37,955 bases of DNA from an uncultured Verrucomicrobiota bacterium (GTDB lineage Bacteria; Verrucomicrobiota; Verrucomicrobiia; Limisphaerales; AAA164-E04), in the NCBI GenBank assembly GCA_913061285.1, contig CAJXVR010000030.1:1-37955 (forward strand), written 5' to 3'. The position numbers were made by a program, and so were the translations under genes. Positions 7,204 to 15,349 of this stretch are shown here, one piece after another (within the stretch, counting starts at the first letter, position 1; each line of letters opens with the position of its first letter). The notes under the pieces are model-generated. The model saw only the letters and a program-made list of their open reading frames with translations. It had not been told where the DNA came from and did not search any database.

Positions 7204-7938
7204 GTGCCATTGCAACTTGATCTATCATTTCCGAAAGCGTTTGTCTTTGACCGCCAACCGGTTGAACGGGGCGAGGTCGCGGTTCGTTTTGTTAGGAATG
7301 ATCGCGCTCGTCGCTATATTCTACGAGTGATTGATCAAACGACCATTCGAGTGACCATTCCGAGGGGGGGATCTCGGCGAGAAGCCTTCGCCTTTTTTCA
7401 GCGAAATGATGAATGGGCAAGATCTCGGTTGGATGAAGCGGCTGCTCGAATACCTCAAGGCATACGGCCGTGGCGGCTTGGAACGAGGGTTTGGTATCGG
7501 GGGCGAAAGGAGCGACTTTGGGATGATTATGGCGTGATCAAGCTTGCCGATCTTGAGATTGGAAGGCCCACGGGCGAAGCGGACCTTCGTGTGAGGGTCG
7601 AGGCATCTCTTCGGACGCTAGCTGAATCTGAGATTCCTGGCCGGGTCTCGATCCATTCTACTCAAATGGGAGTGTCGCCTCGGCGGATCACGATACGTGG
7701 GCAACGGACCCGCTGGGGATCCTGCTCAGCAAAAGGGCACCTTTCACTGAATTGGCGGCTCATTCAGGTTCCGACGGAAGTGCGAGACTATGTGGTGATT
7801 CACGAATTGTGTCATCTCCAACAGATGAATCACTCCAGCCGGTTCTGGGATCTCGTCAGGGGGTTTTGTCCAGATTACCGCGAGCACGAAGCCTGGCTTC
7901 GTGCTCATTCAGCAATTCCTAGCGGCGGTGATGCCTAG
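7204..7938 (+). CDS. YgjP-like (DUF45) zinc metallopeptidase
   Basis: The protein has the typical C-terminal zinc site HELCH (200-204 from the GTG start) with a following MNHSSRFW, where His210 is the likely third ligand. Before it come TRWGSCSAKGHLSLNWRLI and PTEVRDYVVIHELCH, the hallmark of the M48-related YgjP/DUF45 family. The substrate is unknown; members are predicted soluble metallopeptidases. The start is uncertain: TTG at 7171, GTG at 7204 and TTG at 7213 are all in frame and none has a good Shine-Dalgarno sequence. I use 7204. It is divergent from infA and converges on the hydrolase gene. Confidence 0.87.
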   Translation: MPLQLDLSFPKAFVFDRQPVERGEVAVRFVRNDRARRYILRVIDQTTIRVTIPRGGSRREAFAFFQRNDEWARSRLDEAAARIPQGIRPWRLGTRVWYRGRKERLWDDYGVIKLADLEIGRPTGEADLRVRVEASLRTLAESEIPGRVSIHSTQMGVSPRRITIRGQRTRWGSCSAKGHLSLNWRLIQVPTEVRDYVVIHELCHLQQMNHSSRFWDLVRGFCPDYREHEAWLRAHSAIPSGGDA

Positions 7939-7982
7939 ATTTGCGCCTTAAGAGTCAGTGGCGCCGCACTCAAGAGCTCTCA

Positions 7983-8714
7983 CTATGCTTTTGCGTGTTG
8001 TTCGCTGACCCAAGCGACAACTTTGGTAACCATTGGAGCTGTGTGCTCATTTGCGAAGACGTGATTGGCCCCCGGCAGCTCTACCAGCTCGGTTACTCCG
8101 CCTGCAACGGCAGCGATGTCTTTTGAGTCCTGCAGAGGCACGACATCGTCCTCTGAGCCGTGGATTAGCAGCCAGGGAATCTTGATCTTTGGGCCGCATG
8201 GGACGGTCGATTCGATGGCCGCGAGGTCGTTCATATAAGTACTTGAGAGAGGGCAATCTTCATCTTCCCACATGTTTCCCTGATTCGGAGTCACCATGCC
8301 GAACTCGGTTTCCGCAAATTGTTTGGTGTGAACCATGCCCGCAAGGGAGACCAAGAAGTGAATTCGGGAGTCATCGCTAGCACGGATAGCGCCGACGGCA
8401 CCGCCCATACTATGGCCTATGTAGGTAATGGTCTTGTTGGAAAAGTGATCGATGACACATCCGAGATCTGCCACTTCCTTGGAAATGTTGGAATCGGTGA
8501 ACCGGCCCTCGGAGTCTCCATTCCCTGAGAATGAAATCCGAACGTTCGAGATTCCAGCCGCAGCTAAGCCCTCTGCAAGCGTGACGAGAAAGGGGCGGTC
8601 TTTGTTTCCAGTCACGCCATGTCCAATAATCACCAGATGGCTGGACTCGCTATTTCCCTCGTGGTACGAGTAGTCAATTTTCTCTCCGCTTGCGTTTCGA
8701 ATATCCCCGGACAT
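7983..8714 (-). CDS. Alpha/beta hydrolase (serine hydrolase)
   Basis: A 243-residue cytoplasmic alpha/beta hydrolase with no signal peptide. It has an oxyanion region VIIGHGVTGNKDR (28-40), the nucleophile elbow GHSMGG with Ser102, a probable Asp189 in HGSEDDVVP and the final His218 in GANHVF. The length and the NKDRPF...RISFSGNGDSEGRF segment resemble the acyl-peptidase/carboxylesterase-like group of small hydrolases. The substrate is unknown. It lies 99 bases downstream of the DUF4399 gene on the same strand, with a strong inverted repeat between them. Confidence 0.88.
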   Translation of the reverse strand: MSGDIRNASGEKIDYSYHEGNSESSHLVIIGHGVTGNKDRPFLVTLAEGLAAAGISNVRISFSGNGDSEGRFTDSNISKEVADLGCVIDHFSNKTITYIGHSMGGAVGAIRASDDSRIHFLVSLAGMVHTKQFAETEFGMVTPNQGNMWEDEDCPLSSTYMNDLAAIESTVPCGPKIKIPWLLIHGSEDDVVPLQDSKDIAAVAGGVTELVELPGANHVFANEHTAPMVTKVVAWVSEQHAKA

Positions 8715-8739
8715 GGCTATTTTTAGGTTGTGGCTGATG

Positions 8740-8773
8740 GTTCCATCGAGATGAGTTCAGGTCTCGATGGAAC
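8740..8773 (-). repeat. Perfect 12-bp inverted repeat, 10-base loop
   Basis: GTTCCATCGAGA (8740-8751) is the exact reverse complement of TCTCGATGGAAC (8762-8773). It lies 40 bases after the DUF4399 stop codon and 25 bases before the hydrolase ATG, both on the - strand. There is no T-run on either side. It could act as a transcript-stabilising hairpin, a terminator without a T-tract or a protein-binding site. Confidence 0.6.
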
Positions 8774-8813
8774 AGGAGTGTTTTGAGTGCTTCGTGTCGG
8801 CGCGTGTTCGCCC

Positions 8814-9242
8814 TTACTTGACGGTGACGCGAATCTTCCTTGAGACTACGGGCTTATCGTGGGGGATATGGAGGTAGTCAGCGAAGACAAGTTGAAGGGT
8901 ATGACTTCCCTTTGGGAGTGTGAGGGTTGTTTCGGTTTGGCCCTTTCCAAAGTGAATGACATTCTCGCTCGCCGGAAGAGGCTTATTGAGATCAGGCATT
9001 TCGGGAGCATCAAGCAGAAGGTGGTGGTGTCCCGTGTTGGCGATATTGTAACCGGCTGGGGCGATTCCCATTCCTTGAAGACCGAATTTAACGCTAAAGG
9101 TTGTGCCCACCGTCTCACCATGAGCGGGAGAAATGATATAGACTTTGGCGTCTGGTGCTGATTTTGATTTAGGAAGAGCCGCTTGGCCGAATCCTGAAAG
9201 GGTTGCGAGAACGAGTCCGAGGGAAATAATTGCTGTTTTCAT
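8814..9242 (-). CDS. DUF4399 secreted protein
   Basis: A 142-residue exported protein. A signal peptide (MKTAIISLGLVLATLSGFGQ, cleavage likely near residue 21-22) is followed by a beta-rich domain. Its KVYIISPAHGETV, FGLQGMGIAPAG and NTGHHHLLLDA (69-79) segments and its HTLQLVFADYLHIPHDKPV ending are typical of DUF4399. The histidine cluster suggests metal binding, but this is inference. ATG at 9242 is preferred over an in-frame GTG three codons upstream. It is divergent from the exonuclease gene, with a long dyad between them. Confidence 0.88.
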   Translation of the reverse strand: MKTAIISLGLVLATLSGFGQAALPKSKSAPDAKVYIISPAHGETVGTTFSVKFGLQGMGIAPAGYNIANTGHHHLLLDAPEMPDLNKPLPASENVIHFGKGQTETTLTLPKGSHTLQLVFADYLHIPHDKPVVSRKIRVTVK

Positions 9243-9332
9243 TTTGATCACTACGCTTGCTTATGTTCCGGTTTCTTCTGGAGGTCTGTCGTTTTGAACG
9301 GCAAGCTCATGGTCTTACGTGAAACTTGCTTT

Positions 9333-9357
9333 CGAACAGATAGCGCTAAACTGTTCG
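9333..9357. promoter_or_regulatory. Candidate operator: dyad CGAACAG-N11-CTGTTCG
   Basis: Two perfect 7-base arms lie around an 11-base spacer in the roughly 190-base divergent region between the DUF4399 gene (-) and the exonuclease gene (+). The spacer itself contains AGCGCT, so the dyad is nearly continuous. Its place, about 80-90 bases from both start codons, suits a regulator site serving both genes. The regulator is unknown. Confidence 0.4.
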
Positions 9358-9435
9358 ATCGCCAATGTATCAGCAAGACATTTTTGAGTCATGATAGGGT
9401 GTTCAAGACTGTGACCATTTGATCGTTGTTTGCCT

Positions 9436-9975
9436 ATGCCAGAGGGTAATATTGTCTATTTTGATTTGGAAACTCAACGTTCTGCCCAGGAGGTTGGAGG
9501 GTGGGATCGAATCCGCGATATGGGATTGAGTGTTGGTGTGACCTACAGCACGGCCCGTGGAGGGTATCAAATTTACGGAGAGTCCCAAGTTGATGACTTG
9601 ATCGAGGAGCTTCTCAAGGCTGATCTGGTGGTCGGCTTCAATCACTTACGATTCGACTACGAGGTGCTTCACGGATATTCGATAATCGATTTAACTCAGG
9701 CTCCCACCTTGGATCTGATGGTTGATTTGCAGCGTCTCTTGAGCCATCGCCTCTCATTGGACGCAGTTGCCTCGGCGAGTTTGGGGACGGAGAAGACTGC
9801 AGAAGGCCTTCAGGCAATCCAGTGGTTCAAAGAGGGGGAAATGCTAAAAATAGCGGAGTACTGTTGTTTTGATGTGAAGATCACCAAAATGGTTCACGAA
9901 TACGGCATGAAGAATAAACAGGTTTTCTACAATAACCGGTTTGGGACCCGTCTCTCGGTTGAAGTCGATTGGTAA
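9436..9975 (+). CDS. DEDDy-type ribonuclease H-like 3'-5' exonuclease
   Basis: The 179-residue protein is a lone RNase H-fold exonuclease domain. Exo I is FDLET (Asp10, Glu12), Exo II is VVGFNHLRFDYEVL (Asp74) and Exo III is YCCFD (Tyr142, Asp146), the YxxxD pattern of the DEDDy class. It resembles the predicted exonuclease domains of YprB type found alone or fused to helicases. No helicase or polymerase domain is attached and none is adjacent. Whether it acts on DNA or RNA is open. ATG at 9436 is chosen; a TTG two codons earlier is in frame. Confidence 0.82.
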   Translation: MPEGNIVYFDLETQRSAQEVGGWDRIRDMGLSVGVTYSTARGGYQIYGESQVDDLIEELLKADLVVGFNHLRFDYEVLHGYSIIDLTQAPTLDLMVDLQRLLSHRLSLDAVASASLGTEKTAEGLQAIQWFKEGEMLKIAEYCCFDVKITKMVHEYGMKNKQVFYNNRFGTRLSVEVDW

Positions 9976-10008
9976 CCCCCATGGCTGCCTTGGAGGTCGA
10001 AAAAGGAG

Positions 10009-10374
10009 ATGAAACTTACCGCGTTTCTTTTTGCGACCTTTGTCCTCTACATCGTTGTGCAGGCAGATCGTGGGAGCCTTCCTAGCTTCCTAGCAGCCTA
10101 TCGAGAAATTCCTTATGGTGACACTTTGGGGCATTTTTTCTTGATTGGAACTCTGGCCTTCTTGGTAAATGCCTCAATTTTGACTACGGATGTCTCACTA
10201 CTAGGGCGACCGTTTTACAAGGGAAGTTTGGTGGTTTGTGCCGTCGTTTTTCTTGAGGAATTGAGCCAGATTGGACTCGAAAACCGCACATTCTCGCTCT
10301 TAGATCTCGCTGCCGATCTTTGCGGAATCTGTCTCGCAGATCGACTGCTTAGATTGTGGCGTTCGCGTTCTTGA
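10009..10374 (+). CDS. VanZ-like membrane protein
   Basis: A 121-residue protein with about four transmembrane segments and the VanZ family marks YGDTLGHFFLIGTLAF (residues 36-51) and EELSQIGLENRTFSLLDLAADLCGI near the C-terminus. VanZ homologues are widespread; the founding member affects teicoplanin resistance, but the role of most is unknown. It lies 33 bases after the exonuclease gene. GGAG directly abuts the ATG and a better spaced GGAGG lies 12 bases upstream, so this gene does have Shine-Dalgarno-like sequence. It converges on the ClC gene. Confidence 0.88.
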   Translation: MKLTAFLFATFVLYIVVQADRGSLPSFLAAYREIPYGDTLGHFFLIGTLAFLVNASILTTDVSLLGRPFYKGSLVVCAVVFLEELSQIGLENRTFSLLDLAADLCGICLADRLLRLWRSRS

Positions 10375-10396
10375 GTTTCAAGAATCACTGTTATCG

Positions 10397-12142
10397 CTAG
10401 CGATCATCTGAGCCCTCTTTAGTGATTGAAACTTCCGCTCGAAGCAAGTCATGGAGCGTCACGAGCCCGATCATACTACCGCCATTGCGATCCAGGACGG
10501 AAACAAAACCGGTTGTCGATTCTATCAACCGAAACTGAAGTTCCCTGATCGTCTCGGTTGGAATACACGTGATTGCGGGTTCTAAGACCGGTTGCAAATT
10601 GGATTCCAGCGCTTCGGTGGCGTGAGCTCTTGTTAGTATTCCCTTCAATTTCCCGTCCTCGATAACCGGGAAACGACCGTAGGGATATTGTCTGAGCAGC
10701 TCCTTGATGGCATCAGGGGAAAGGTCTGATGTCTGAGCCACTTTAAAGGTGGCGATTGCGGAGACTGGGAGTTGCTGCCAACTCCGCAAATCTCTTGGCG
10801 GTATGACGTGGTCCAAATTATGGCCGTCCTGGAGCAGGATCGCTTCGTAGAAGTTCTCGTGTCCAAGGCGTCTCGATATTGCCGAACTAATGAGGGCGCC
10901 AAGCATCAGGGCAGGCACGAGTGAGAATTCGTGGGTCATCTCAAACACGATGAGAATCCCTGTGACGGGGGCCCGGACGACAGCCCCCAAACAGGCGCTC
11001 ATTCCCACGACGGCGAGTAAGACGTAGGCCGAGGTGTCGAGTTCGAACACGTAACCGAAGAGCCCCGTAACGAAGACGCCGCACATGCCGCCGAGGAATA
11101 GGGTTGGCGAGAATATCCCGCCGCAGCCTCCAAAGCCATAGCAGGCGAAGGTAGCGATAAGCTTTGTTATCAGGAGTAAGCCTGCGATTCTCCAATCGAA
11201 TGTTTCTGTGAGGGCACGACTGAGATCTTCATAGCCGACTCCGAATACCCCTAGTGAGCCGGGCTGCCCAGAACGAGTCGTGACGATGAAAACCGTGATT
11301 CCAAGGACCCAGGTAATGAGTCCCCCAATCATGGGTCTTAGCCAGAGCGGGACGCGATCGAATCGCTTCCGTTTATTCCTGAGGGCTAGGGTTGTTTTTT
11401 GAAAGAGAATGCCGACCAACGACGCGGCGGCAGCGACGACCGGAATCAGGAGATACACTCTCCAATCTGGAGAACTAATGGCGGCGATCTCGAAGGCTGG
11501 TTGTTTCCCGATAATACCATGAACCACAAAGGCCCCGAGAACTGAAGCGAGGAGAATGCTGCCTAGAATACGGCTGTTGAGGTCCTGGACGATTTCTTCC
11601 AGAACAAAGGTGATTGCTGCGAGTGGCGTATTGAAGGCAGCTGCGAGCCCGGCAGCGGCTCCGGCGGCGGCGGCATGGCGGCGATTCTGCTTAGGTTCGC
11701 CTAGTAATCCCGCAAGATTTGACGCAACACCACTTGCGATCTGAACACTGGGCCCCTCCCGTCCGAGGCTACAGCCACCACCAATACTAAGAACGCCAGC
11801 GACGAATTTAACCCAGACCACGCGCCATGAGACCCAGCCGAAATCCTTCCAGAATGCGAGTTTGAGCTGTGGTATACCGCTTCCTGAGGCTCCCGGGCAA
11901 AACTTAGTGAGTAGGAGTCCGACAGAAAGCGAGGAAAGAACAATCGTCAGAAAGCTGCCGATGACGAATGCCCTCGTGCTCATTTCAGCGAATCGCTGAA
12001 ATGTTGATTGGAAGATGCCGTGAATGACGAGATGGAACAGTACAGCGACGAGCCCAGCGAAGAGGCCGTATATGCAGGTGAGGACAATCGTTTGTGTCCT
12101 CTTCGGAAGTTTTCGCAGGTATCGCGAAAAGGTCGGAGTCAT
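10397..12142 (-). CDS. ClC-type chloride/proton antiporter with CBS pair
   Basis: A 581-residue ClC protein of about ten or more membrane helices with a C-terminal pair of CBS domains (about 450-575). The ion-pathway signatures are GSGIP (87-91), GREGP (127-131) with the gating Glu129, and GGIFSPTLFLGG. AAFNTPLAAITFVLEE supplies Glu183, which aligns with the proton glutamate (E203) of E. coli ClC-ec1. Holding both glutamates argues for a 2 Cl-/1 H+ exchanger rather than a channel. The CBS domains may bind nucleotides and tune transport. It is 37 bases downstream of the phosphoesterase on the same strand. Confidence 0.93.
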   Translation of the reverse strand: MTPTFSRYLRKLPKRTQTIVLTCIYGLFAGLVAVLFHLVIHGIFQSTFQRFAEMSTRAFVIGSFLTIVLSSLSVGLLLTKFCPGASGSGIPQLKLAFWKDFGWVSWRVVWVKFVAGVLSIGGGCSLGREGPSVQIASGVASNLAGLLGEPKQNRRHAAAAGAAAGLAAAFNTPLAAITFVLEEIVQDLNSRILGSILLASVLGAFVVHGIIGKQPAFEIAAISSPDWRVYLLIPVVAAAASLVGILFQKTTLALRNKRKRFDRVPLWLRPMIGGLITWVLGITVFIVTTRSGQPGSLGVFGVGYEDLSRALTETFDWRIAGLLLITKLIATFACYGFGGCGGIFSPTLFLGGMCGVFVTGLFGYVFELDTSAYVLLAVVGMSACLGAVVRAPVTGILIVFEMTHEFSLVPALMLGALISSAISRRLGHENFYEAILLQDGHNLDHVIPPRDLRSWQQLPVSAIATFKVAQTSDLSPDAIKELLRQYPYGRFPVIEDGKLKGILTRAHATEALESNLQPVLEPAITCIPTETIRELQFRLIESTTGFVSVLDRNGGSMIGLVTLHDLLRAEVSITKEGSDDR

Positions 12143-12179
12143 TTCTGCCGTCTATCTTCTCGAATAATGAGCCTCTGTT

Positions 12180-12710
12180 TCAAGTGGCATTTGAATTCGA
12201 ATCAAGATTATTTATTCTGGCACCCCGCTTTTGATCGAGTGAAATGAATTGTGGCTCTAGTAAGGCCTTGTCTTGAATCGTGATTGTGGCCACTGAACGC
12301 TCGGTGTCGCGCCGTTTGTGCCCGGAGTAGCCTGGGTTCAGATAGGGAATAGCCTCACTCATGCCATAGAATCGCCGATGGGTGTGGCCAAAGACGACAA
12401 GATTGGGATGGTTCGCTCTGATGGTACGGTTGATTGGTTGCGAGCGATCCCCGACTGAAATGATGTGGTGAACTAAGAATTTGTATTCTGCAATCACTAC
12501 CACGGCCGTCTCTCGATAACTCGGGTCGCTATCGGTATTTCCGCCGACCGCCGTCACCGGAGCAATCGCTTCGAGCTGTGAAAGAATTGTCGAGGGGCCG
12601 ATGTCGCCAGCGTGAATGATGTGCGTTGTATTAGCAAAAATATCCTGAATCGTTGGATCAAGATAGCCGTGGGTATCAGAGATGATCCCAATCCGAATAG
12701 GGGCCGCCAT
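12180..12710 (-). CDS. YfcE/MJ0936-type metallophosphoesterase
   Basis: A calcineurin-like phosphodiesterase of 176 residues. Metal-binding motifs visible are SDTHG (Asp12, His14), GDIG (Asp36), GNTD (57-60, usually GNCD) and FGHTHRR (108-114). The usual THGH segment is altered: here it reads VHHI (80-83), so the second His of the H-x-H pair is missing or shifted. The substrate is unknown. It may be active with changed metal affinity. It lies 14 bases after the DUF6580 gene and upstream of clc, so the three are likely one transcript. Confidence 0.88.
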   Translation of the reverse strand: MAAPIRIGIISDTHGYLDPTIQDIFANTTHIIHAGDIGPSTILSQLEAIAPVTAVGGNTDSDPSYRETAVVVIAEYKFLVHHIISVGDRSQPINRTIRANHPNLVVFGHTHRRFYGMSEAIPYLNPGYSGHKRRDTERSVATITIQDKALLEPQFISLDQKRGARINNLDSNSNAT

Positions 12711-12724
12711 TAACGGGTTTTGAT

Positions 12725-13327
12725 TTAGGCGGGCGTCTCTGCTGCGTCGGGATCCGGTTCAGCGGATTCTTCTTCCTGCTCTTGAACTGCCTCACTGAGT
12801 TTCATGGCTCCAACGAAAAGGCCGGTAAAAAGACCGCTACTGGTGAGGGTATTACGAAAAAACATCCAAGTATCGGGCCAATTGGCGGTCCCTTTGGTGA
12901 GCGCGATAATCCAACCTGTCAGGTCTTTGGTATACTCTGGATTCATGAATGGATTGAAGAACCAAGCGGCAGTATTAGTGATCAAGTAGAACATGACGGC
13001 GCCGACGAAGCTGCCTGAAAGTAATTTTAATAACGAGGCATTGGGCCCAACGTATCTTCCGAGGGCGATCAGCACTACATATGCGACGTAAGTGAAGAGC
13101 TGGTAAGATCGAAATGGCTGGCCGTAGTGAGCGTTTAAGAGAATATCCGTGAGTAAAAGGGTGCCGAGCGGCAAGATCCAGGCGGTTCGTTTCCCAAAAT
13201 AGACGCCCGCACAAAAAGCCAAGGCATACGCTGCACTAAAGTTGAGCGGCATTAGCCCTGGCCAGCGGGTAAGGGCAAAGGCAACCATCAAGCCGATCGG
13301 GAGCCACACTTTCCATTTCTCTGTCAC
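12725..13327 (-). CDS. DUF6580-type membrane protein
   Basis: A 200-residue membrane protein with about five spans. The pattern PLNFSAAYALAFCAGVYFG, then ILPLGTLLLTDILLNAHYG, TNTAAWFF and a late FFRNTLTSSGLFTGLFVGAM resembles the DUF6580 family (recall-based). The fold recalls small ECF-type substrate-binding membrane subunits, but no ECF ATPase is near. The C-terminal 20 residues are very acidic (EQEEESAEPDPDAAETPA). The start is GTG. It heads a three-gene - strand group with the phosphoesterase and clc, and is divergent from the RluA-type gene. Confidence 0.75.
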   Translation of the reverse strand: MTEKWKVWLPIGLMVAFALTRWPGLMPLNFSAAYALAFCAGVYFGKRTAWILPLGTLLLTDILLNAHYGQPFRSYQLFTYVAYVVLIALGRYVGPNASLLKLLSGSFVGAVMFYLITNTAAWFFNPFMNPEYTKDLTGWIIALTKGTANWPDTWMFFRNTLTSSGLFTGLFVGAMKLSEAVQEQEEESAEPDPDAAETPA

Positions 13328-13423
13328 TTCGGCGGATCATAGTCGGATAGTGCCAGTTGGCAAGGGGCTTTAGAAAACGTCGCCAAGCGGAATCACTTCA
13401 GATATGGATGGGGGTGCAAAATC

Positions 13424-14263
13424 GTGAGTGAGCCCCTGTTTCCAGTTTTGTTTGAAAATGCCGATCTTTTGGTCATCAATAAACCGGCTGGTCTGGTATG
13501 TCATCCCACCAAGAATGGTCCGACGTCCAGTCTCATTGGGCGCCTAAGATTGTATCTGGGGGACGACGCCGAGGCGCACATGATCAATCGCTTAGACAGG
13601 GAAACAAGCGGGCTTGTTGTGGTGGCGAAGCGAAAAGAGGGTGCGGGGTTCTTGAGGAAACTCTGGGAGCGACGGGAAGTCGCTAAGACATACTTCGCCA
13701 TTGTTCATGGGCATCCGGAGGAATCTGAGTTCTCAGTGAACGCCCCCCTCGGCGATGATGAAGCGAGTCCTGTCTACGTGAAAGATTGCGTGCGCGAAGA
13801 CGGGGCCCCTTCCGAGACTCATTTTGTGGTTGTTGAACGATTCTTCGAAAATCAGACCCCCTTCTCTTTAATGAAGGTCGCCCCGCGAACTGGCAGGAAG
13901 CACCAAATTCGAATTCATCTCTCTCATGCGGGATTTCCCTTGGTTGGGGACAAGATCTATGGGGTTGATCCGGATGCCTATTTGAGCTTCTGTATGAAAG
14001 AGCTGAGTGAGGAGCAAGCAAGGCGCTTGCTTCTTGATTGTCACGCACTCCATGCCTCTGGATTAGAACTGACTCTTGGCGGCGTGTCGGTAGGAATGAC
14101 GGCTCCGATCAATGATGAAATGAAGGGTTTCTGTCTGCGAGCCGGTGTCACGGCCGCGACGCTTCCCTTGAAAGGTTTTGTTGATCCCCAGCTTGAAGAT
14201 CGTTTTATCGAAGCTATCTGCGAACAAATCGATCTGGCTCAGCGAATAAAGAGATCGAGTTGA
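13424..14263 (+). CDS. RluA-family pseudouridine synthase (no S4 domain)
   Basis: A 279-residue pseudouridine synthase of the RluA branch. It begins directly with LFENADLLVINKPAGLVCHPT, has the catalytic motif INRLDRETSGLVV (Asp58), KTYFAIVHG, RTGRKHQIRIHLSHAGFPLVGDKIYG and a final HALHASGL block. The S4 domain of RluC/RluD is absent, as in RluA itself. A target in 23S rRNA or tRNA cannot be told from sequence. About 50 extra C-terminal residues follow the usual domain end. The start is GTG. It converges with the radical SAM gene, and the two 3' ends overlap by 25 bases (14239-14263). Confidence 0.9.
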   Translation: MSEPLFPVLFENADLLVINKPAGLVCHPTKNGPTSSLIGRLRLYLGDDAEAHMINRLDRETSGLVVVAKRKEGAGFLRKLWERREVAKTYFAIVHGHPEESEFSVNAPLGDDEASPVYVKDCVREDGAPSETHFVVVERFFENQTPFSLMKVAPRTGRKHQIRIHLSHAGFPLVGDKIYGVDPDAYLSFCMKELSEEQARRLLLDCHALHASGLELTLGGVSVGMTAPINDEMKGFCLRAGVTAATLPLKGFVDPQLEDRFIEAICEQIDLAQRIKRSS

Positions 14264-15321
14264 GAAGGATTGGTGCGGAAGTGAGCGGCACTGAGTTTGG
14301 GATGATGGTGGAGAATGCCTGCTTTACGGCATGAAACCTTAAAGAGCTGATGGATTTGATCAGCAAAGATGCCTTCGCCTCGCATTCGCTTTCCAAATTC
14401 TCCGGAATTGAGTGCCCCTGAGCGAATTGATTTAAGTCGATTGATCACTTTGTCTCGCTCATCCGGAAAGTGTTCTTGGAGCCAGTTCTCAAATAGATCC
14501 TTAACCTGATAAGGCAGTCGAAGGATGACATGGCCCGCAAATCCAGCTCCTGCATCCCTTGCTCTTGCGATAAGGCTCGGGATCTCGTGGTCTGTTAGTC
14601 CGGGTATAATTGGAGCGAGAAGCGTTCCTACCGGAATCCCATTCTTAGCTAAGGCTTCGATCGTTCGGAGCCTTGCTTCCGGCGGAGCTGTTCTGGGTTC
14701 CATTCGTCTTCTCAGATTACTGTTCAGTGTGGTCAGCGAAATGAAGACTGCGACCGCGGAGAATTGATTCAGTTCCTGTAGCAGGTCGATATCGCGAGTG
14801 ATGAGTTGGTTCTTGGTGATGATGCCGACGGGATTGCGGAAATCAGCTAAGACCTTGAGGCATTGTCTCGTTAGTTGTTTCTTCCGCTCAATCGGTTGGT
14901 AAGGATCCGTGACACCGCTCATCGCCAAGACCTGGGGTCTCCATTTTTTCTGGCTTAGTTCGTGGCGAAGCAGCAGCGGGGCTTTTTCTTTTATGAGGAT
15001 CTTTCGTTCGAAATCTAACCCAGAGGAGAATCCAAGAAACTCATGTGTGGGGCGAGCGTAGCAGTAGACGCAGCCATGCTCGCATCCACGGTAGACGTTG
15101 ATTCCCGCGTCAAAGCCGACATCAGGACTATCGTTGTAGGTAATGATCGTCTCCGAGTGATCCTTGAGGTAGGTGGTGAGATCCGGTGGGAACGGATCGT
15201 CATCGGGGCTAACATCGATTTCAGAATCGGGGTCCTGATGGACGGAATCGAATCGGTTAGGCGGGTTGAGACCTGCACCTCGGGAGCGTAACGGGCGAGA
15301 GTCTGAGGCCTTGGATGACAA
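14239..15321 (-). CDS. PA0069-family radical SAM protein
   Basis: A radical SAM protein of the SplB-like PA0069 group; its function is unknown. The iron-sulfur motif is CEHGCVYC (Cys80, Cys84, Cys87), preceded by DAGINVYRGCEHG. Other family blocks are MSGVTDPYQPIERKKQLTRQ, ITKNQLITRDIDLL and SLTTLNSNLRRRMEPR. The N-terminal SRGAGLNPPNRF matches the usual start region of this family. No in-frame ATG lies upstream of it. I choose the TTG at 15321, which leaves 28 bases after the preceding small gene; a longer TTG start at 15456 would overlap that gene. The 3' end overlaps the RluA-type gene. Confidence 0.88.
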   Translation of the reverse strand: MSSKASDSRPLRSRGAGLNPPNRFDSVHQDPDSEIDVSPDDDPFPPDLTTYLKDHSETIITYNDSPDVGFDAGINVYRGCEHGCVYCYARPTHEFLGFSSGLDFERKILIKEKAPLLLRHELSQKKWRPQVLAMSGVTDPYQPIERKKQLTRQCLKVLADFRNPVGIITKNQLITRDIDLLQELNQFSAVAVFISLTTLNSNLRRRMEPRTAPPEARLRTIEALAKNGIPVGTLLAPIIPGLTDHEIPSLIARARDAGAGFAGHVILRLPYQVKDLFENWLQEHFPDERDKVINRLKSIRSGALNSGEFGKRMRGEGIFADQIHQLFKVSCRKAGILHHHPKLSAAHFRTNPSQLDLFIR

Positions 15322-15349
15322 TGCTGCTTGTGGGTTCGCTGCTGCGTGC

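Noticed and set aside
9333..9357. Reading the dyad as a LexA (SOS) box
   Set aside because: The verrucomicrobial LexA motif, as I recall it, is TGTTC-N4-GAACA. Here the half-sites are in the opposite order and 13 bases apart.
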